The notes under the pieces are model-generated. The model ran no database searches. It was given only the letters and a program-made list of their open reading frames with translations, and was not told the origin of the DNA. Position numbers and translations under genes: made by a program. From Baylisascaris procyonis (lineage: Eukaryota; Nematoda; Chromadorea; Rhabditida; Ascarididae), in NCBI GenBank assembly GCA_037389465.1, contig JAZARR010000153.1:9070501-9134500 (forward strand): a DNA stretch of 64,000 bases, read 5' to 3'. Below are positions 23,263 to 36,300 of this stretch, one piece after another (the stretch's first letter is position 1; every line of letters begins with the position of its first letter).

Positions 23263-26200
23263 AAGATTCTAATGGCTAATCGTTATGAAGCAGTTTGTGT
23301 GGTATAATTGCACTATATATTGGTCAAATATTCGTAGAGTTCAACGCAAAATACACTCAAAAGGGTATAGGGACTACCATGAGTTGGAAAATTAAGCGGG
23401 CTGAAGTGTAGACAGCTGATGGTGGGAGGGAGGTTGGGCATGGGAGGAAGGCAGAGCGCATATATACACCTCATATAAGTTCTACTACGATTGCATTTCT
23501 CAACAAGTGGAAGAGCAGTAACTGATAATGCCACGATGATGAGCATTTTTCAATTTTTTCACAGTAAAAAAAAAAAAACTGCAAAAAACATATAAAAAGA
23601 AAACGCAAAATGAGTTTAATGAATACATGGTTTGATGAACTTATCGTCTATTGCTCGTAATTGCACTCATCGCATTTGATTCATTCATTAATTTCAGTGA
23701 AAAGAATTTTTCAAGTGAATTTTTAAGTTTTTAAGTAAATTTTTACCCTAATACCTTCAAATTTTTCGATCGCTTAGCGCTATAATTAGAAAATGAGATG
23801 ATACATTTGAAGTGAAAATTCGATGGAGATTTGAGGTATTAATTCGGGAAGCGATTCAAACAGCAAAATAATCTCATTGGAAGGATGGGAAGCGCGGATT
23901 AATTCCCACTTCAGCATATATTTAAGTGCAAATGTTTTTTTGGTGAGCAATTAAACAAGCATTAAATAAGCATTCTACGAGGAAAAAGACATCAAGAAGT
24001 CTTAGCTCCCGAAAAGAAATAAAAGTGAAATTTTCTTATTCCAACATACTTCACTGATAAAAGCGGTCAAGCAAATGACATTGATCTCTACTAGTGGATA
24101 AATGAGGGGCATTCTGATGGAGCGCGCGCATTTTTCACCAATTCTCAACAGACAATGAGATCCATTACCTCAGCGGGGGCTATAATCAACGGTATACTGT
24201 ATCTATTAAATATGACGTTTATTAATCTTCGACCCAACTTATTAAATTAATGAATCAAAATTCAAAGTTTTTGCATGCCCGAGATGCTTGATTTGTTGTT
24301 CAATTTCATGCATAGCCAACTCCATTGTGCACGTTACAATGCCCTTCATCTTTATTGTGCTAAGGCCAAAAAAATTACGGTAGCAAGTCAAAGTATCTAA
24401 CGGAAGCATAATAATTTTGCATCAAAAAAAGCTCAAGCCTAATAGACTGAAAGTATGACGTCACTTGTCCTTCACGTATGACTTCAAGTAGAGAATAATT
24501 TCGTAATAAGTCACGTGAGCACGAAGGGAGGGAGGCAACCCCCTACCTCAGTATAGACCTCATCTCTTGTAAATATGCAAATTTAATCGTCTTGAACAGA
24601 TATGGAAATGTTTCAATGAAATCGCATAATATCGTCATATAGTTCGGTTGCACAATGAGGGGAAATTCATAGCTTCGTTAACAATATGATACCATCAATA
24701 CAGCGCATCTTGGTGAGATACAGTACTGCTCTCTCATAAGTTCGCGAACACGTATTCCACAGCTTCTACCTCAGGTCCTATGCGCATGACCTCACCCATT
24801 CTATGTATGACCTCACCTCGTTACTGCTAATCTCTAATACCGTTAATAACCATTGTTTGAAGAATTTAAAGCCCATATCCGGTCCTCATTGACGTACATG
24901 TGGTGAACTTTTAAAAACGCTCATTACCACCAAATGCGCCCAAAAACTTCGATTGTAAGATAAAGTAGTTGGTTGTTTCGGTGATTTAATTAGAGAATGA
25001 CATTCGATGATTTGCTAGAATTCGCATTTTTATAGTGGCATATTCACCTTCAAGAAAAAATATCCAGATATGAAAGTATATAAATATCAAACATCTTAAC
25101 ATAATAGGGAATTTTTAAATATATCTGAAAATTACGCAACGAAATATATCAATATCAAAACTGAATCACGCTTGAATGCTAGAAAGTAAAGTTCAAATTC
25201 TGAAGCTTTTTTGAATCCTATCGATGAGTTTTTGTTATTATTTGCAGTGGAAAAAATTGTTCGAAAGAACGCAACAGACTTGATGGCGCTCTAAAGAAAT
25301 CGGCAATTGTAATCTTATCAAATTATGAACAGACCATGAAACGAGCGCTACCACGAATTTTTGATCACTCAAGTTGACTGACTTCTGCAATCATTTAAAT
25401 GTCTATTCGCTCTTATCGTGTATCGTCGAACGAACTATCTAGAAGCATTAAATTTTACTAAATAAGACCATTCAGTCGAATAGATAACTGGTGGAGGAAT
25501 GGATGATGGGAAAAGGAGAGATGAACGGTGTATTCTTTGATTGAACCATTCTAATTCAGAATCCATCAAAAATATTAGTGCTTGATGAATTTTACACGCA
25601 AGTTAAGTATGCATACAACGCTCATATTCTCAAAATATAAGCACACATGCGCAACACTTCTCGAAAAGGCGGATTTATGTTATTTTACTGACAGCCTAAC
25701 TGTTCGTAGCGCTTTGTGATGTATAGCGAGTTTAGATGTATGCTAAAAATCATGCTACAGTATGCTAAGAATCATGCTACAGTATGCTAAAAATCATGCT
25801 ACATTTGATGTTATTTTATAGAAGACATCCTGAAGTTTTCTTGGCTATAATTATTTTTAATCGATACTGCAGAATTTAATTTCTTACTACCCATTTTCTG
25901 GAATTTTTGCACTGCAAAATGGAAACCAAATTCCTCAACAAGTCAACTAACCGCAATGCAATATTAGTGTTGAAAATGTGCGCATCGCATTGCAATTTCA
26001 ACATAAACAGATTTAACAGTTGATGTACTTTTAAAGTACACACAATCAATGCAGCACATTAAATTTCACCACGCAAATTGATGAACCCCTTACAAATGAG
26101 CAATTCCGATAATGCGGTAATGAATGCGACAATCAGCAAACTTGCTATCTTTGATCGACAACGTGATATACAGCTTGATCGTCAGCCTTCCATTTTTAAG

Positions 26201-26806
26201 AGCGCTATTTTACCTTTAATTAAAGCCATTCCATGCATTTTTCCTTTTTTTTAAACAATAACAAAGAGAAGAAAATGCCTTAAAACGCTGTTCAACATAT
26301 TGTCGCATGACACACACCTCTATAGAGAAAACTTGACAGTATTACCAATGAGTGTCTTTGTCGGCAGTTCTTTCTAAAAAAAAAAGATCGAGCTCGATCC
26401 TCAGACAGATTTCTCAGACTCACCAGATGGCCCGCCGATTAAATAAACAACATTTTTAGCGTAAAAACAAACAAAACGGTAACCTATAGATGACATAGAA
26501 GGAGAATGTTGGCTACAAACGTAAAAAATACATTTCAGGAAAAAACTTTTTTCGCCAAATTTTCAGCAGGTAAATGCTACATTTTAATTAGTGGTCACCT
26601 TATGCAGCATATACAAATGAAAATATAAATTTAATAATCGGTGGATTACAATGTTCAAAAATTAAATGTGTAGTATTTTGCTACTAAATTCATTATACTC
26701 ACCTAAATGAATCACGAATACAACTAAGTTTGAGTTTAATAGAAATATCACCGTTGCCATGAACATTTACTATTTATGAATCAAACTGAACTTTAATATT
26801 TGCTCA

Positions 26807-26808
<2 letters not shown>
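23263..26808. other. gene-free stretch
   Basis: No supportable exon. A purine-rich tract lies at about 23395-23455 and a 22-bp triplication at 25738-25803. The rest is AT-rich with no further structure that I can see. Confidence 0.5.
25738..25803. repeat. 22-bp tandem triplicate
   Basis: GTATGCTAAAAATCATGCTA plus CA occurs three times in direct succession (25738, 25760, 25782) with one A-to-G change in the middle copy. Confidence 0.95.

Positions 26809-26853
<45 letters not shown>
26809..26853. repeat. (AT)n microsatellite
   Basis: Alternating A/T run of about 45 bp. Confidence 0.97.
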
Positions 26854-26859
<6 letters not shown>

Positions 26860-28784
26860 GGGAAAAAAAGAAATTAAATGCCTGAGGCATATTTTAATTC
26901 AGCAACGAATTGGACCGTTTTTGGGATACTTATTTGTTTTGTTTGAAAAAATTATTATCAGCGATGAAATCTTTAAAATTAATTTCGAAAAACTGTGCAC
27001 TGGAAATTTCCCTCGAAACGTACAATTGGAATTTTACTGGAAAAACTTATTGAAATCGAAGAAAAAACACTTCAAAATAATTGAGTTTTGCGAATATTTC
27101 CACTCTTCCCTAACTTAGCAATTATAAATGATGCAAAGCTGAATTAGGAACCTTGAGTTGTAATTAGTGAAATTTATAATCGGAAATATTTCATAACGGC
27201 CAGTGAATGAATCTACTTCAGTTAGTGCTTCACGAAGCTCATCCACCATCAACTAACAGTGCACATATCTTGCGGGAAAATTTACTGCCCATAGGATGGT
27301 GCATAGCAATTTGTAAGAAAAAATAAATACTTATTAGTGGGCGTTGGCGAAAGTGAATGTAAGAATAAACTATTGATAACAAATGAAGCAAATATTGCTA
27401 CCATGGCAGCCGTATTTCAAGCAAATGTTCACGTATAATATGCACGGTTTCGAGGATTTTAGTTGAGACACCAGTATTCTTTATCGGCATTTGATATGCC
27501 TCCCCCTTTCGCTCGCTTAAAACAAAACAACTTGGTGGGCTTTATCTGCGAGTCTTAGCTATGTCTATATTCCTTCAACTTCACTTATTTCAAACCTTAA
27601 TGGTTGATTAAAAAATCTATAAATTTACTCATTAATTTATTCTATGGATTAGCAACCTTTATCCCTATTCATCCTTATTTAAGTACGAGAGATGGAAAGA
27701 GTCATCCGTAAATTCTGGAAATATGAAAAAGTAAGACGACAATAATGACGAGAAAATTACGGGAAAAATCAACATATTTCAAACTTTATCAATTTATTAG
27801 TTATCCTCAAAAATGTACCACTAAAATTCCAATTTACTACAGTAAAATTTTCCAAAGCGCTTCCAAAAAAATAAAAATAAACGCATGAAGTGTACGTACA
27901 ATGTACGGCAATATACAATTTAATTCCTCATATCAGCAACCTATCAAGCTAAACGTCAAATAAGTTGGGAGAAGTTTTCACATATCGTATCAGACATCTA
28001 CCTGAAATACTTGCGCACAATAAAATATGCATAATATTGCATATATGTTTTAAATGATCTCATCGCTTTGAAAAATATTCTGCGAAAGATTCACTGATCA
28101 CCGACTTAAATTGTGTGAGATGAAAGATCGATCGATAGAAAAAAACGTGTGCAATTTTTGACGTCTCTAAACATTTATAATTGCTATCGACGTGATGGAT
28201 CAACACGAAATATGGCATAAGCCATCAACATATGGTGTAAAATAAACTTAACAAATATTATAATTCCTGCTAAAGATTTGCAAAGATTTTCAAATTTGCT
28301 CATCTGAATTATACTCAGATTTAAGAGTTAGAATCATCCGATAGTTAGATACATGCTTATATAAACACAATGCTACCATAATGCGCTTTACAAACGGAAA
28401 TTTTCAAAGCACATAGTGCACTGACCCTTACGAAGGTGCGCGCTTCCACTACTTACTATATGAACACGGTAAGAATATGTTACGGTACGGTAAGAATAGT
28501 TACGGTAAAGCACAGGTGACGAAATTGTTGCCAACAAGACTGCCATCAACAGAAATGAAAACTAATGAGTTTAATTGTGCGATAGGATCACGTAGGCAAT
28601 ACCATATGTGGAAAAATTACCAATGGAAGAGAAACTCCACTCAAGCATTGATCAAATGAAAACTGCCAAATTTCATTGAGTAAAATTTCAGTGAAAAACA
28701 ACCTAATTTATTTCGATTTTCACTCGTATTTGCTCGTCTAGGAGATATGAAAACGTTGGCAGTTATGGCCAAAACAAGTGGCTG

Positions 28785-28850
28785 CATCCCTCCTTCCCCT
28801 CTGTGTTCCCCCTCCTCACCCTCTCTTCTCCTTCCTTTCCTCAAAAGGTA
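28785..28850. repeat. polypyrimidine tract
   Basis: Almost pure C/T on the plus strand. Comparable tracts occur at about 6668-6712, 37990-38065, 49409-49446, 57368-57420 and 63893-63935, and purine versions at about 23395-23455 and 58381-58416. Confidence 0.75.
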
Positions 28851-30202
28851 AATTTTGTAAATAAGTGATGACGGTGACTTCATAAGGCTGATTTACTTGA
28901 CGATTTATTATTAAGCGCAATACTTGATGACGCAATTTACCAACCCTTCTACACCATTCTCTTCCAAATATAACAACCTCTCAAAAAGGGTCGTAAGAGC
29001 AAGATCCCAGTCAAGTACTGTAAGCATTTTGAAAATTTAGACCTCGTATAGAGGTGCGGAAGATCTCATCTTTTAAAGTCTCGGTCATATCCTTTTAGGA
29101 AGCAAACTCTTAAGAACACAACAAAAATACCGCCAGAATAGTGCAAGAAAATGCTATCATAAATAATGGAGTTGATATAGAAAAGATAAGTTTGAAACAA
29201 AAAAAAATCATAGCTAGTAGCCGATATACCAAGAAACTGATGGGTCTTTGAAGTATTAAGTATCTTAGAACACGCACAATTATGCATAGAAAGTCAAACG
29301 AAACACCTTCTGGATGCAAGTATTCGCCAAATGCCTCCTCCATCTTACTAACATGTATCTGAATTAAGCATTTGTACACCACATCCCTAGTTAAATTTAC
29401 GGGATGGCTAAGTAAATGGGTGATGATGGAGGTTGGGAAGAGAGGGTAGAGTATGGCAGGGGTGGAACCTCAACTTTGAGCCAGAAACATTGATTGAGCC
29501 ATCAGATTTTCCACAAAACTTCAAGAGGCAGGGGAGAGTGAATACTGAGTGCGATATGGATTAGTTGAAAAGTACTAAGTACAGCTGAACACATTATGCC
29601 TATAACGACACATATACCACTGGTAATTAATGAAATTAACACTTTTGTTGCTATGCTTCAAAAATTACCATTAAGCAACGCATATCTATTCATCAGTGTA
29701 ATTGTGATCCAACAAGAAAGAAAGAAAGAAAGAGAGAAAAGAAGAGAAATGAAAGCGTGAAGATGAGCGGAAATTCGGCCAAGCAAAAAAAAAAAACAAG
29801 TTGTTTATTAGTCAATAAATAATGTAAATAAATAACAGCTGAGAGATTTACAGCTTTATAGCGATAGCGCAACGTTTTAAACAACGGCATTTTTCACTAA
29901 ATCTGGTTGAATTCTTTTTTTTTTTTCAAAGTATAGTCGAGAAGTTGTTATTAAAATGATAATATTGTACATGAAAGGTAGAGGAATATTAAGGCGAAAT
30001 AGATGAATAAGGCAACCGCATAGATAGAAGACTTCCTGAAAGGCCGGAAGATTTTGAAGGCTGTGCTTAAGCAATGCTCGAAGGAGCAAAAAAATGAAGG
30101 TTTAATTTGTAAGCATTAAAATTGGCATACATTTAAAGGAAAGGTTGTTTCATATTCAACAAATCAAATCAAACCCTATCCGGTTAAAGTGACTTTTTAC
30201 AG

Positions 30203-30376
30203 CGTTCATGACCCTATACGTGTTCTCAAACATGGGGGATTGTCGAGAGTTCTTTGCACTTAAGAAGGTTTTCATTTGTCAGTCCCATTCGAAGCATCTT
30301 CTTAATGAATTATATGAGAAAAGCAACTCTAATCAAGAAGTGATTATATCATTTGTAAGCAATATTTTGTTGATCA
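30203..30376 (+). CDS. candidate internal exon
   Basis: The acceptor GTGACTTTTTACAG ends at 30202 and the donor ATCA|GTAAGTGCTG begins at 30377. In between lie 57 open codons, with two bases completing a codon at the start and one left over at the end. The peptide includes FMTLYVFSNMGDCREFFAL, then KHLLNELYEKSNSNQEVII. It leads a cluster of plus-strand exon-like blocks extending to 33.1 kb. No family is recognised. Confidence 0.35.
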
Positions 30377-30721
30377 GTAAGTGCTGCTGAAGGAAAAGTC
30401 GTTGGAGCACAAAGCAGACAAAGTCCTCCAAGTATGACGACAAGATGGGGGGTTCATAAAACTTTCACATTCAGCCACCCTGCCATCGAGAATTCAAAGT
30501 AGTCACACGGCAACGGAAATCGAAATAAAACGTCAGCAATGAATAATCCTACTCTAATCTTTGATAAGTGACAACTCTTCGGGAAGGTAAAAATAGGAAC
30601 CTGAGATTTCATGAAAAATAATGCAATAAGACATCAATTGAATGCAGAGCAACACGATTATGTTCGTTGCTGTAGTTGTTTCAGCTGCAATTAAAGACTA
30701 CACTAGTCGAGACAGAATCAA

Positions 30722-30922
30722 ATGCCATTATCACATTGGAAACGTGATTGTGACCTTCAAAAATCTGATTTAATCCGCCTAGTAAATCAACATTATCAAA
30801 TGTTTCACAGTAATCCTGAAGCTAATACGAAGGATATAGAGGATAATGTTACCATACTCATATATAAATATTTAAAAGCTTGTGAAGTTATTGCTAGATC
30901 AGATAACGAATTGATTCCTTAG
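30722..30922 (+). CDS. candidate exon/ORF in the plus-strand cluster
   Basis: Open for 66 codons from an ATG, reading DCDLQKSDLIRLVNQHYQMF, then NTKDIEDNVTILIYKYLKA and ending NELIP-stop. The composition is polar and helical. Possible acceptors are TTGTTTCAG at about 30688 and ACTAG at about 30708. A second frame also looks open here, so the reading is not certain. Confidence 0.3.
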   Translation: MPLSHWKRDCDLQKSDLIRLVNQHYQMFHSNPEANTKDIEDNVTILIYKYLKACEVIARSDNELIP

Positions 30923-31223
30923 TATCACTACGGATAAAACTTTTCATCACATTTCTATCTATTTCGCATTCGATAATTTTTATTTTATTCTAGAAAACTT
31001 AACGATGAGATCGCTTGTGTATGGTGGATTGGAGTTTTTGTTTTTCGTTCACTAAAAGCCTTATAAAATCAACCGCATTTGTTGGTAAATTTTCTCAGAA
31101 ATATCACTCGTATTCATCACGTCTATCTACTCGTGCGGATGAAATTTTTTCCTTGCGCCTAGTATTGCCAAATAAAATAAACCTTTTTTACGATGTTCCT
31201 ATGGCAAAGAACTTTTTCATTAG

Positions 31224-31307
31224 CCGATAGCCCATTCTGAAATTGAAACTTCATCTGTGAAAGCCAATGGAGGAACTACAGAGATGTTGCAAGGTAAAAT
31301 CAGAAAA
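31224..31307 (+). CDS. candidate 84-nt exon
   Basis: Bounded by the acceptor AAGAACTTTTTCATTAG and a strong donor, AGAAAA|GTAAGTACT. It holds 28 complete codons (PIAHSEIETSSVKANGGT, then TEMLQGKIRK), so both ends are in phase 0. An internal alternative donor CAAG|GTAAAA exists at about 31293. A possible partner is the phase-0 exon at 33002. Confidence 0.35.
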
Positions 31308-31723
31308 GTAAGTACTAAAATGGCTCAGTATTACTGGAACGGACTCCTTGCATACGTTCATTCGACATCGACGAAATGTAGAGCTGCCTTTCTAGGTTTT
31401 ATGCATAGAGAAAAAGAAAAAGAAGAAAAAAAGCCTATGAACGAAAGGAAAGTCATATGAACTAGATAAAGCATGCAACGTTCGGTTGCGAAACAAATTT
31501 CTTATGGCTTCACTTGCACAAATCACGTGAATTAATAGCATTTAATGAAAGGTTTTCTCAGCATTAATGAATTTAGTGCACAAAACTTGAGAGAAAATAT
31601 AACAACTATGCGGCAGAAATGCTAAAATATTTTACGCATATGTCAACAATAAGCTGAAGAGGCATTTTACGATACTCGTTTTAAACAAAATGACCCTATA
31701 ACTGGCTGATTTTCAATTTCAAG

Positions 31724-31880
31724 GTATGATATCTGCAAATTACATCTCAAGTCTTATGAAAGACAACGGTATGCTGTTGGTTTCATTCTACGTTGCAACA
31801 AGCATGCAAATTTTGTTGATCCATATACTGGCTCAGTTTCTGAAATTGTTCATAATCTAAACACTCCTACCGAACGGTAG
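31724..31880 (+). pseudogene. exon-like block, weak resemblance to MMADHC-type proteins
   Basis: After the acceptor-like GATTTTCAATTTCAAG, 51 codons from 31725 are open: YDICKLHLKSYERQRYAVG, then FILRCNKHANFVDPYTGS, ending NLNTPTER-stop. The LR...A-N-F-V-D-P-x-T-G core recalls the LR...WADFIDPSSG stretch of MMADHC (cobalamin trafficking protein CblD). This is recalled similarity over about 20 residues only and may be chance. The same frame remains protein-like after the stop (see 32112-32282), which suggests a decayed gene rather than an exon end. Confidence 0.25.
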
Positions 31881-32111
31881 CTCATCATTCTTACTTAGAA
31901 ACATCTCAAAAATACAGAACTTAATTTTTTTTATGGTGCCTCTGTTATTCATTTCCTCTCATCATTCATGGACTGTGAACCTTTTTCATCCTAGTTGAGC
32001 TTGGCCCCAATCCTTCTCCCTTCATCGAATTTATGTGTATTATTAGGTGAATATTCTTTCATATGGTCTACTATAAGAACCTACTCGTAGAACCGGAAAA
32101 ATACCGCGTAA

Positions 32112-32282
32112 TCTACTCTCTGTCAAAATTTTTATACGGCAGAAACTTTTGAGCGAAACTTGAGGATAACTGTTCTACCTCATAACCAATTCATAGTGGT
32201 GTCCTATAAGAAGTATTCTGGGTTCAGTTTTTTTCCGCGGGTATATTATCGATGCTCTCGATTGAATTCTGAGCAGCAATAG
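32112..32282 (+). pseudogene. continued open frame in the same register
   Basis: It lies in exactly the same reading frame as the block at 31725, separated from it by five stops. It is then open for 56 codons: NFYTAETFERNLRITVLPH, then QFIVVSYKKYSGFSFFPRVY and RCSRLNSEQQ-stop. The shared frame over ~560 bp favours a degraded coding sequence. No family is recognised. Confidence 0.28.
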
Positions 32283-33001
32283 GCTCCTTTTTGATTATCT
32301 CAAAAATTTATCGTTCTCTGCTAAGCTTAATTTCCACCTCCACATTATATAGAAGGATGTTGATTTATTAGCCGACTGATCGAAATTGTAGCATTTAAAT
32401 ATTTCCCACGAAACTTCACATGGTTTAGAGCAACTTCGACTTGAACGTTTTCACAAGCTAAAAGGGCAACATTCTCTGTTCTACAGATGATATCCGTAAT
32501 GCTACAGATACTAGGATTGTAAGTGATCCTTCATTGGAGATTGCAATGTTTCACTGCTGCCGAAAAGTTGGAAGTTACTAATTGTATTCTTCACGCTTTC
32601 TAGCAAACATTTGGTGAATACTATCTGAGACAAATCGCCACATACTATAACCATTTTTGAAACATTGTACACTTTTATGTTTACACACCTAAAATACGCC
32701 TGAAATGTTGTGCACACCTATATACATTTTTTTCCTGATATCACATTTTTAGAGAATTTTCAATAACGCTTTACATGCAATGCTCTCAACTAAAATTCAT
32801 CGTGGTCCATACTAAATACTGGATTACTAAGTAAAAAAAAAAAAACATTTTTATCGCTGATTCATTGGAATATCACAAGCATAAATATGATTTGATTATT
32901 TGTTACGAAATTGTGCACAGCTTCCCCGACATTCCGTTTTCAGGAATATTTCAGTTACCTCCTCCCCCCCCCCCTGTAATCTATGTGGGTATCAATTTCA
33001 G

Positions 33002-33142
33002 GTCGCCAAAGGATATCTTAGTACAAATAATATTCTAAAAAGTTTTCCAGTCTCGTCTTCTATGAATGCTGAATTTGATTGCAGCAGATTTCCTTATTGC
33101 ACTCATTTCTACACCCTTAAAACCGTGGTTGAGCCAGTTTAA
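33002..33142 (+). CDS. candidate terminal exon
   Basis: The acceptor GGGTATCAATTTCAG ends at 33001. The following 46 codons start in phase 0: VAKGYLSTNNILKSFPVSSS, then EFDCSRFPYCTHFYTLKTVV and stop. Its phase matches the 84-nt exon at 31224-31307. A C-rich tract (CCTCCTCCCCCCCCCCC) lies about 40 bp upstream of the acceptor. No family is recognised. Confidence 0.3.
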   Translation, partial: VAKGYLSTNNILKSFPVSSSMNAEFDCSRFPYCTHFYTLKTVVEPV

Positions 33143-33383
33143 CTCCACATTGCTGCTGCTGTTGAGCAATGAACTACAAGATGTTTGATGTATGTTAGGC
33201 GGGATGCCTTGCGTTTTTTTTCTTTTTTATTGGTACTTTCAACCCAGTGCTCTACTATTCGCCCTCATAACTGTGTTCACTAACCTTACCAAATTGAAGC
33301 ATCAGACATATGTGCAAATCAGTTCGAAAATTTTATTATTACCAATGAAATATAGCGAAAAAAATGCAAAGCTTTTTTTTTGA

Positions 33384-36300
33384 TTTACGATGAAAAAGTA
33401 ATAATTCAAATAGTGTTCCTAATTTTGGACTACCTTCCCTCCCACCCCCATTAATCTATAGAATGCCCTGACGCAATCGATTACCAAAAAGAAAAAAAAA
33501 AAAAAAGAGCAGAACATCCAACTCGCTTGCTTATATGGCACTACCAACTAGGGAAGTTCGACTGAGGTCGCTACGAAGAGCATAAATATACTCTTTATAA
33601 CGTGTGAATACTACTACTGTTATAAGGATCATGCATTAATTAAATTAGTAGTGAAGATGAAGTCCTCTTACAATCTCAATGATCTAGATCAGTAAGCATC
33701 GATAAAAATTAAGCAATAAAAATCCAAATTAAGCAAATTTGTAGGATGTTAATGGTAGTTTACTTGTGATTTAACCTCATTCGTTAATAATATTGAAAGC
33801 AAAAATAAATTTCAACACTTCTTATTATCAATATTTTTTGAATAATGACTGCTTAAAAAAACTGTTTATATCTTTGAAAATCTAAAGCTATCTATAGTTC
33901 TCGTCAACACAATAAATTATTTTAAAAAAAATATACTTCCTCTATGGAGAGGATATCGATGTGATAATAGAGAATTTATAAGTGTTATATGGAAGCTCTG
34001 GATACATTCAACATTTAGAATACTACTTGAAACAATAATAATACTTAAGTGGAGCATAATACTGCCTAGGTGCAGTTTAGTTATTAATGAAGTAGAGTCT
34101 CGTTCTCAACATACAGCACATTGCTTCTGTCAAATCAAACTGCAAAAAAAAAAACAAAGACTTATGTTGCGAGCACGAAAAATATCACTTAAAAGAAGAA
34201 CGTCAAAAGTGGGGAGTTTCTAGAGAAATGAATCGTTCATACTAAAGCAATATAGAGGATGAAAGATGTCTGAGGCAATGTCTGCACCAATTTTTTCTCA
34301 TCTTTTCACTACGACTGAAAACGATATAAAAAACGACGAATTCAAGAGAACGGTAAAAATTATTTCATGTATGAAGCTTATCTTAGATGATTCAAACCCC
34401 TCAAAATACAGGTCAACCCATTATTCTATAAAAAATTGGTGCAGTCCGCATTACCGATAGAAAAGCCAAACGGTGGACAGAGTGGACAAAGTGAATCGAA
34501 AGGCAAGAAAAGGACCGGGCAAAGCAGAAAAAAGAGAAAAAATGAAAATTTAATAAATGAAAGACTCTTCGAATCTGTGCGTGCATCAATGCTTCGGGCA
34601 TTGATCACATAAAAAGGGAAGAGAAATACGACAGTGGCAAATGTCCAGGGCAGAGGACTTTCTATGGTTTGAATTTACTTTTTTTGGATAAACATGAAAA
34701 AAGACATTAGTTTTTTTTTTTTAAATTCATTTCTTATAACTGTTGCAAAAGACACTTCATTCATATACTTCAAAAGATATCATTTTAGAAAAGAAAATAA
34801 ATAAATGGAGTAGGTGAAGGATGAAAGATTATTAATACTTCCTATATTAAAAAAATAGCCAAATGAATTGTCGATGAATCCTATGAGGAATTCCTCGGCT
34901 ATGGGATAGATATAGCTAAGTTTCTTGACAAATAAATATTGAAAGGGAAAAAAAGATTTGTAACACAAAAATTTTCTCGTAAAAAAATGCGAAGACGGAT
35001 CATGTGCTTTACGGAAGACGGATCATTAACATCTAAAAAGGCAAACATTTTAGCAATGAGAGAAGACAACAATGACAGTGTTTCTAATTGATTGAGATGT
35101 AATTTAATGACTTATTTCGCGCGAATATTGAAAAAGAAGAAAGTTTTTACTTCCTCTCTAAATTAAGCAATTCAATTAGACATTTAAATATGAAAGAACT
35201 TAAAAAAATTCGTTGCTATATATGGTGACAAATCTTAAAGTGCACTCAATATGAAGATGAATTTGAATGTTTTATGTATTAATGCATTCAGTATGCTTGC
35301 CTCATCATGCAATAAATTATGCTATTGTTGTTGTATAGAAGCGTAATGAAAATATTACAACTATTCGTCTTGTAATAGAAATTAACCAACTGTATAGTGG
35401 TTTCACTAATACGCAAATGAATATCGAGAAAAAATATCGAAAAGAAATAAATAAATAAATAAATAATATATATAATTTATATATAATTTATTTCTTTTAG
35501 TCGATTGCTTCCTTCTACATATACGTGGCGCTTAGCAGATTCAGCAGAGAGTGGAACTTCCAGCCTTATAGAAGAATACTGTCTGTTAAGGTGAAAACAC
35601 TAGCATCATCAGATTGCCACCAAAAAGTGAGCATCTAAGCAGAACTTCATTAAGTTAAGAGTTAGGACTTCCAAAGGAAAAGGCAGCTAACTACACAAGA
35701 TATAAAAAACTCCAACCACAAAAGAATGCTCGCATGCGAACAAGACTGTCGTATGCGAAAATGCCTACTTTCTTTTTGATAATTTTTGCACATGCAAGAT
35801 TATGTCGCAAAGAATCCCATTCCGTAGTAAAGTGGATGCGAAGTATGCATATTCGCATCGAAAAAAATTCCATCAGGATAAATTTAGTTAAATCTGGTTA
35901 GTCGCAAAAGTGAACGAGTATTCCATTCTTACTAGCTATCTAGTTAGTTAAGCATTTAATATAGTCAAATCAAAAGCGCATACTTAAATGGCCTTTCGCA
36001 TGCGAATATGTTCCATGAAAAGAATGAATTTTTACTGCCCTTTATCTGCCAGGAATTAGTGCTTTAGCGGAAAAACAAACAACACTTGATAAGAACTTGC
36101 GAAATTCGGGAAACAATGCCAACCTACGTTTATTTCCTAAGCAAAACAAACAGCTTTCATTGGCTTATGTTGAACATTTCGCTCCAAAGAGATCATTTTT
36201 CAAACAACAAACCCCATATACGAACATATAACAAAAGGACGCAACACAAAATTGTGATAACTCATAAAACCCATCGCAAATATTTCCATTATATTTGCAT

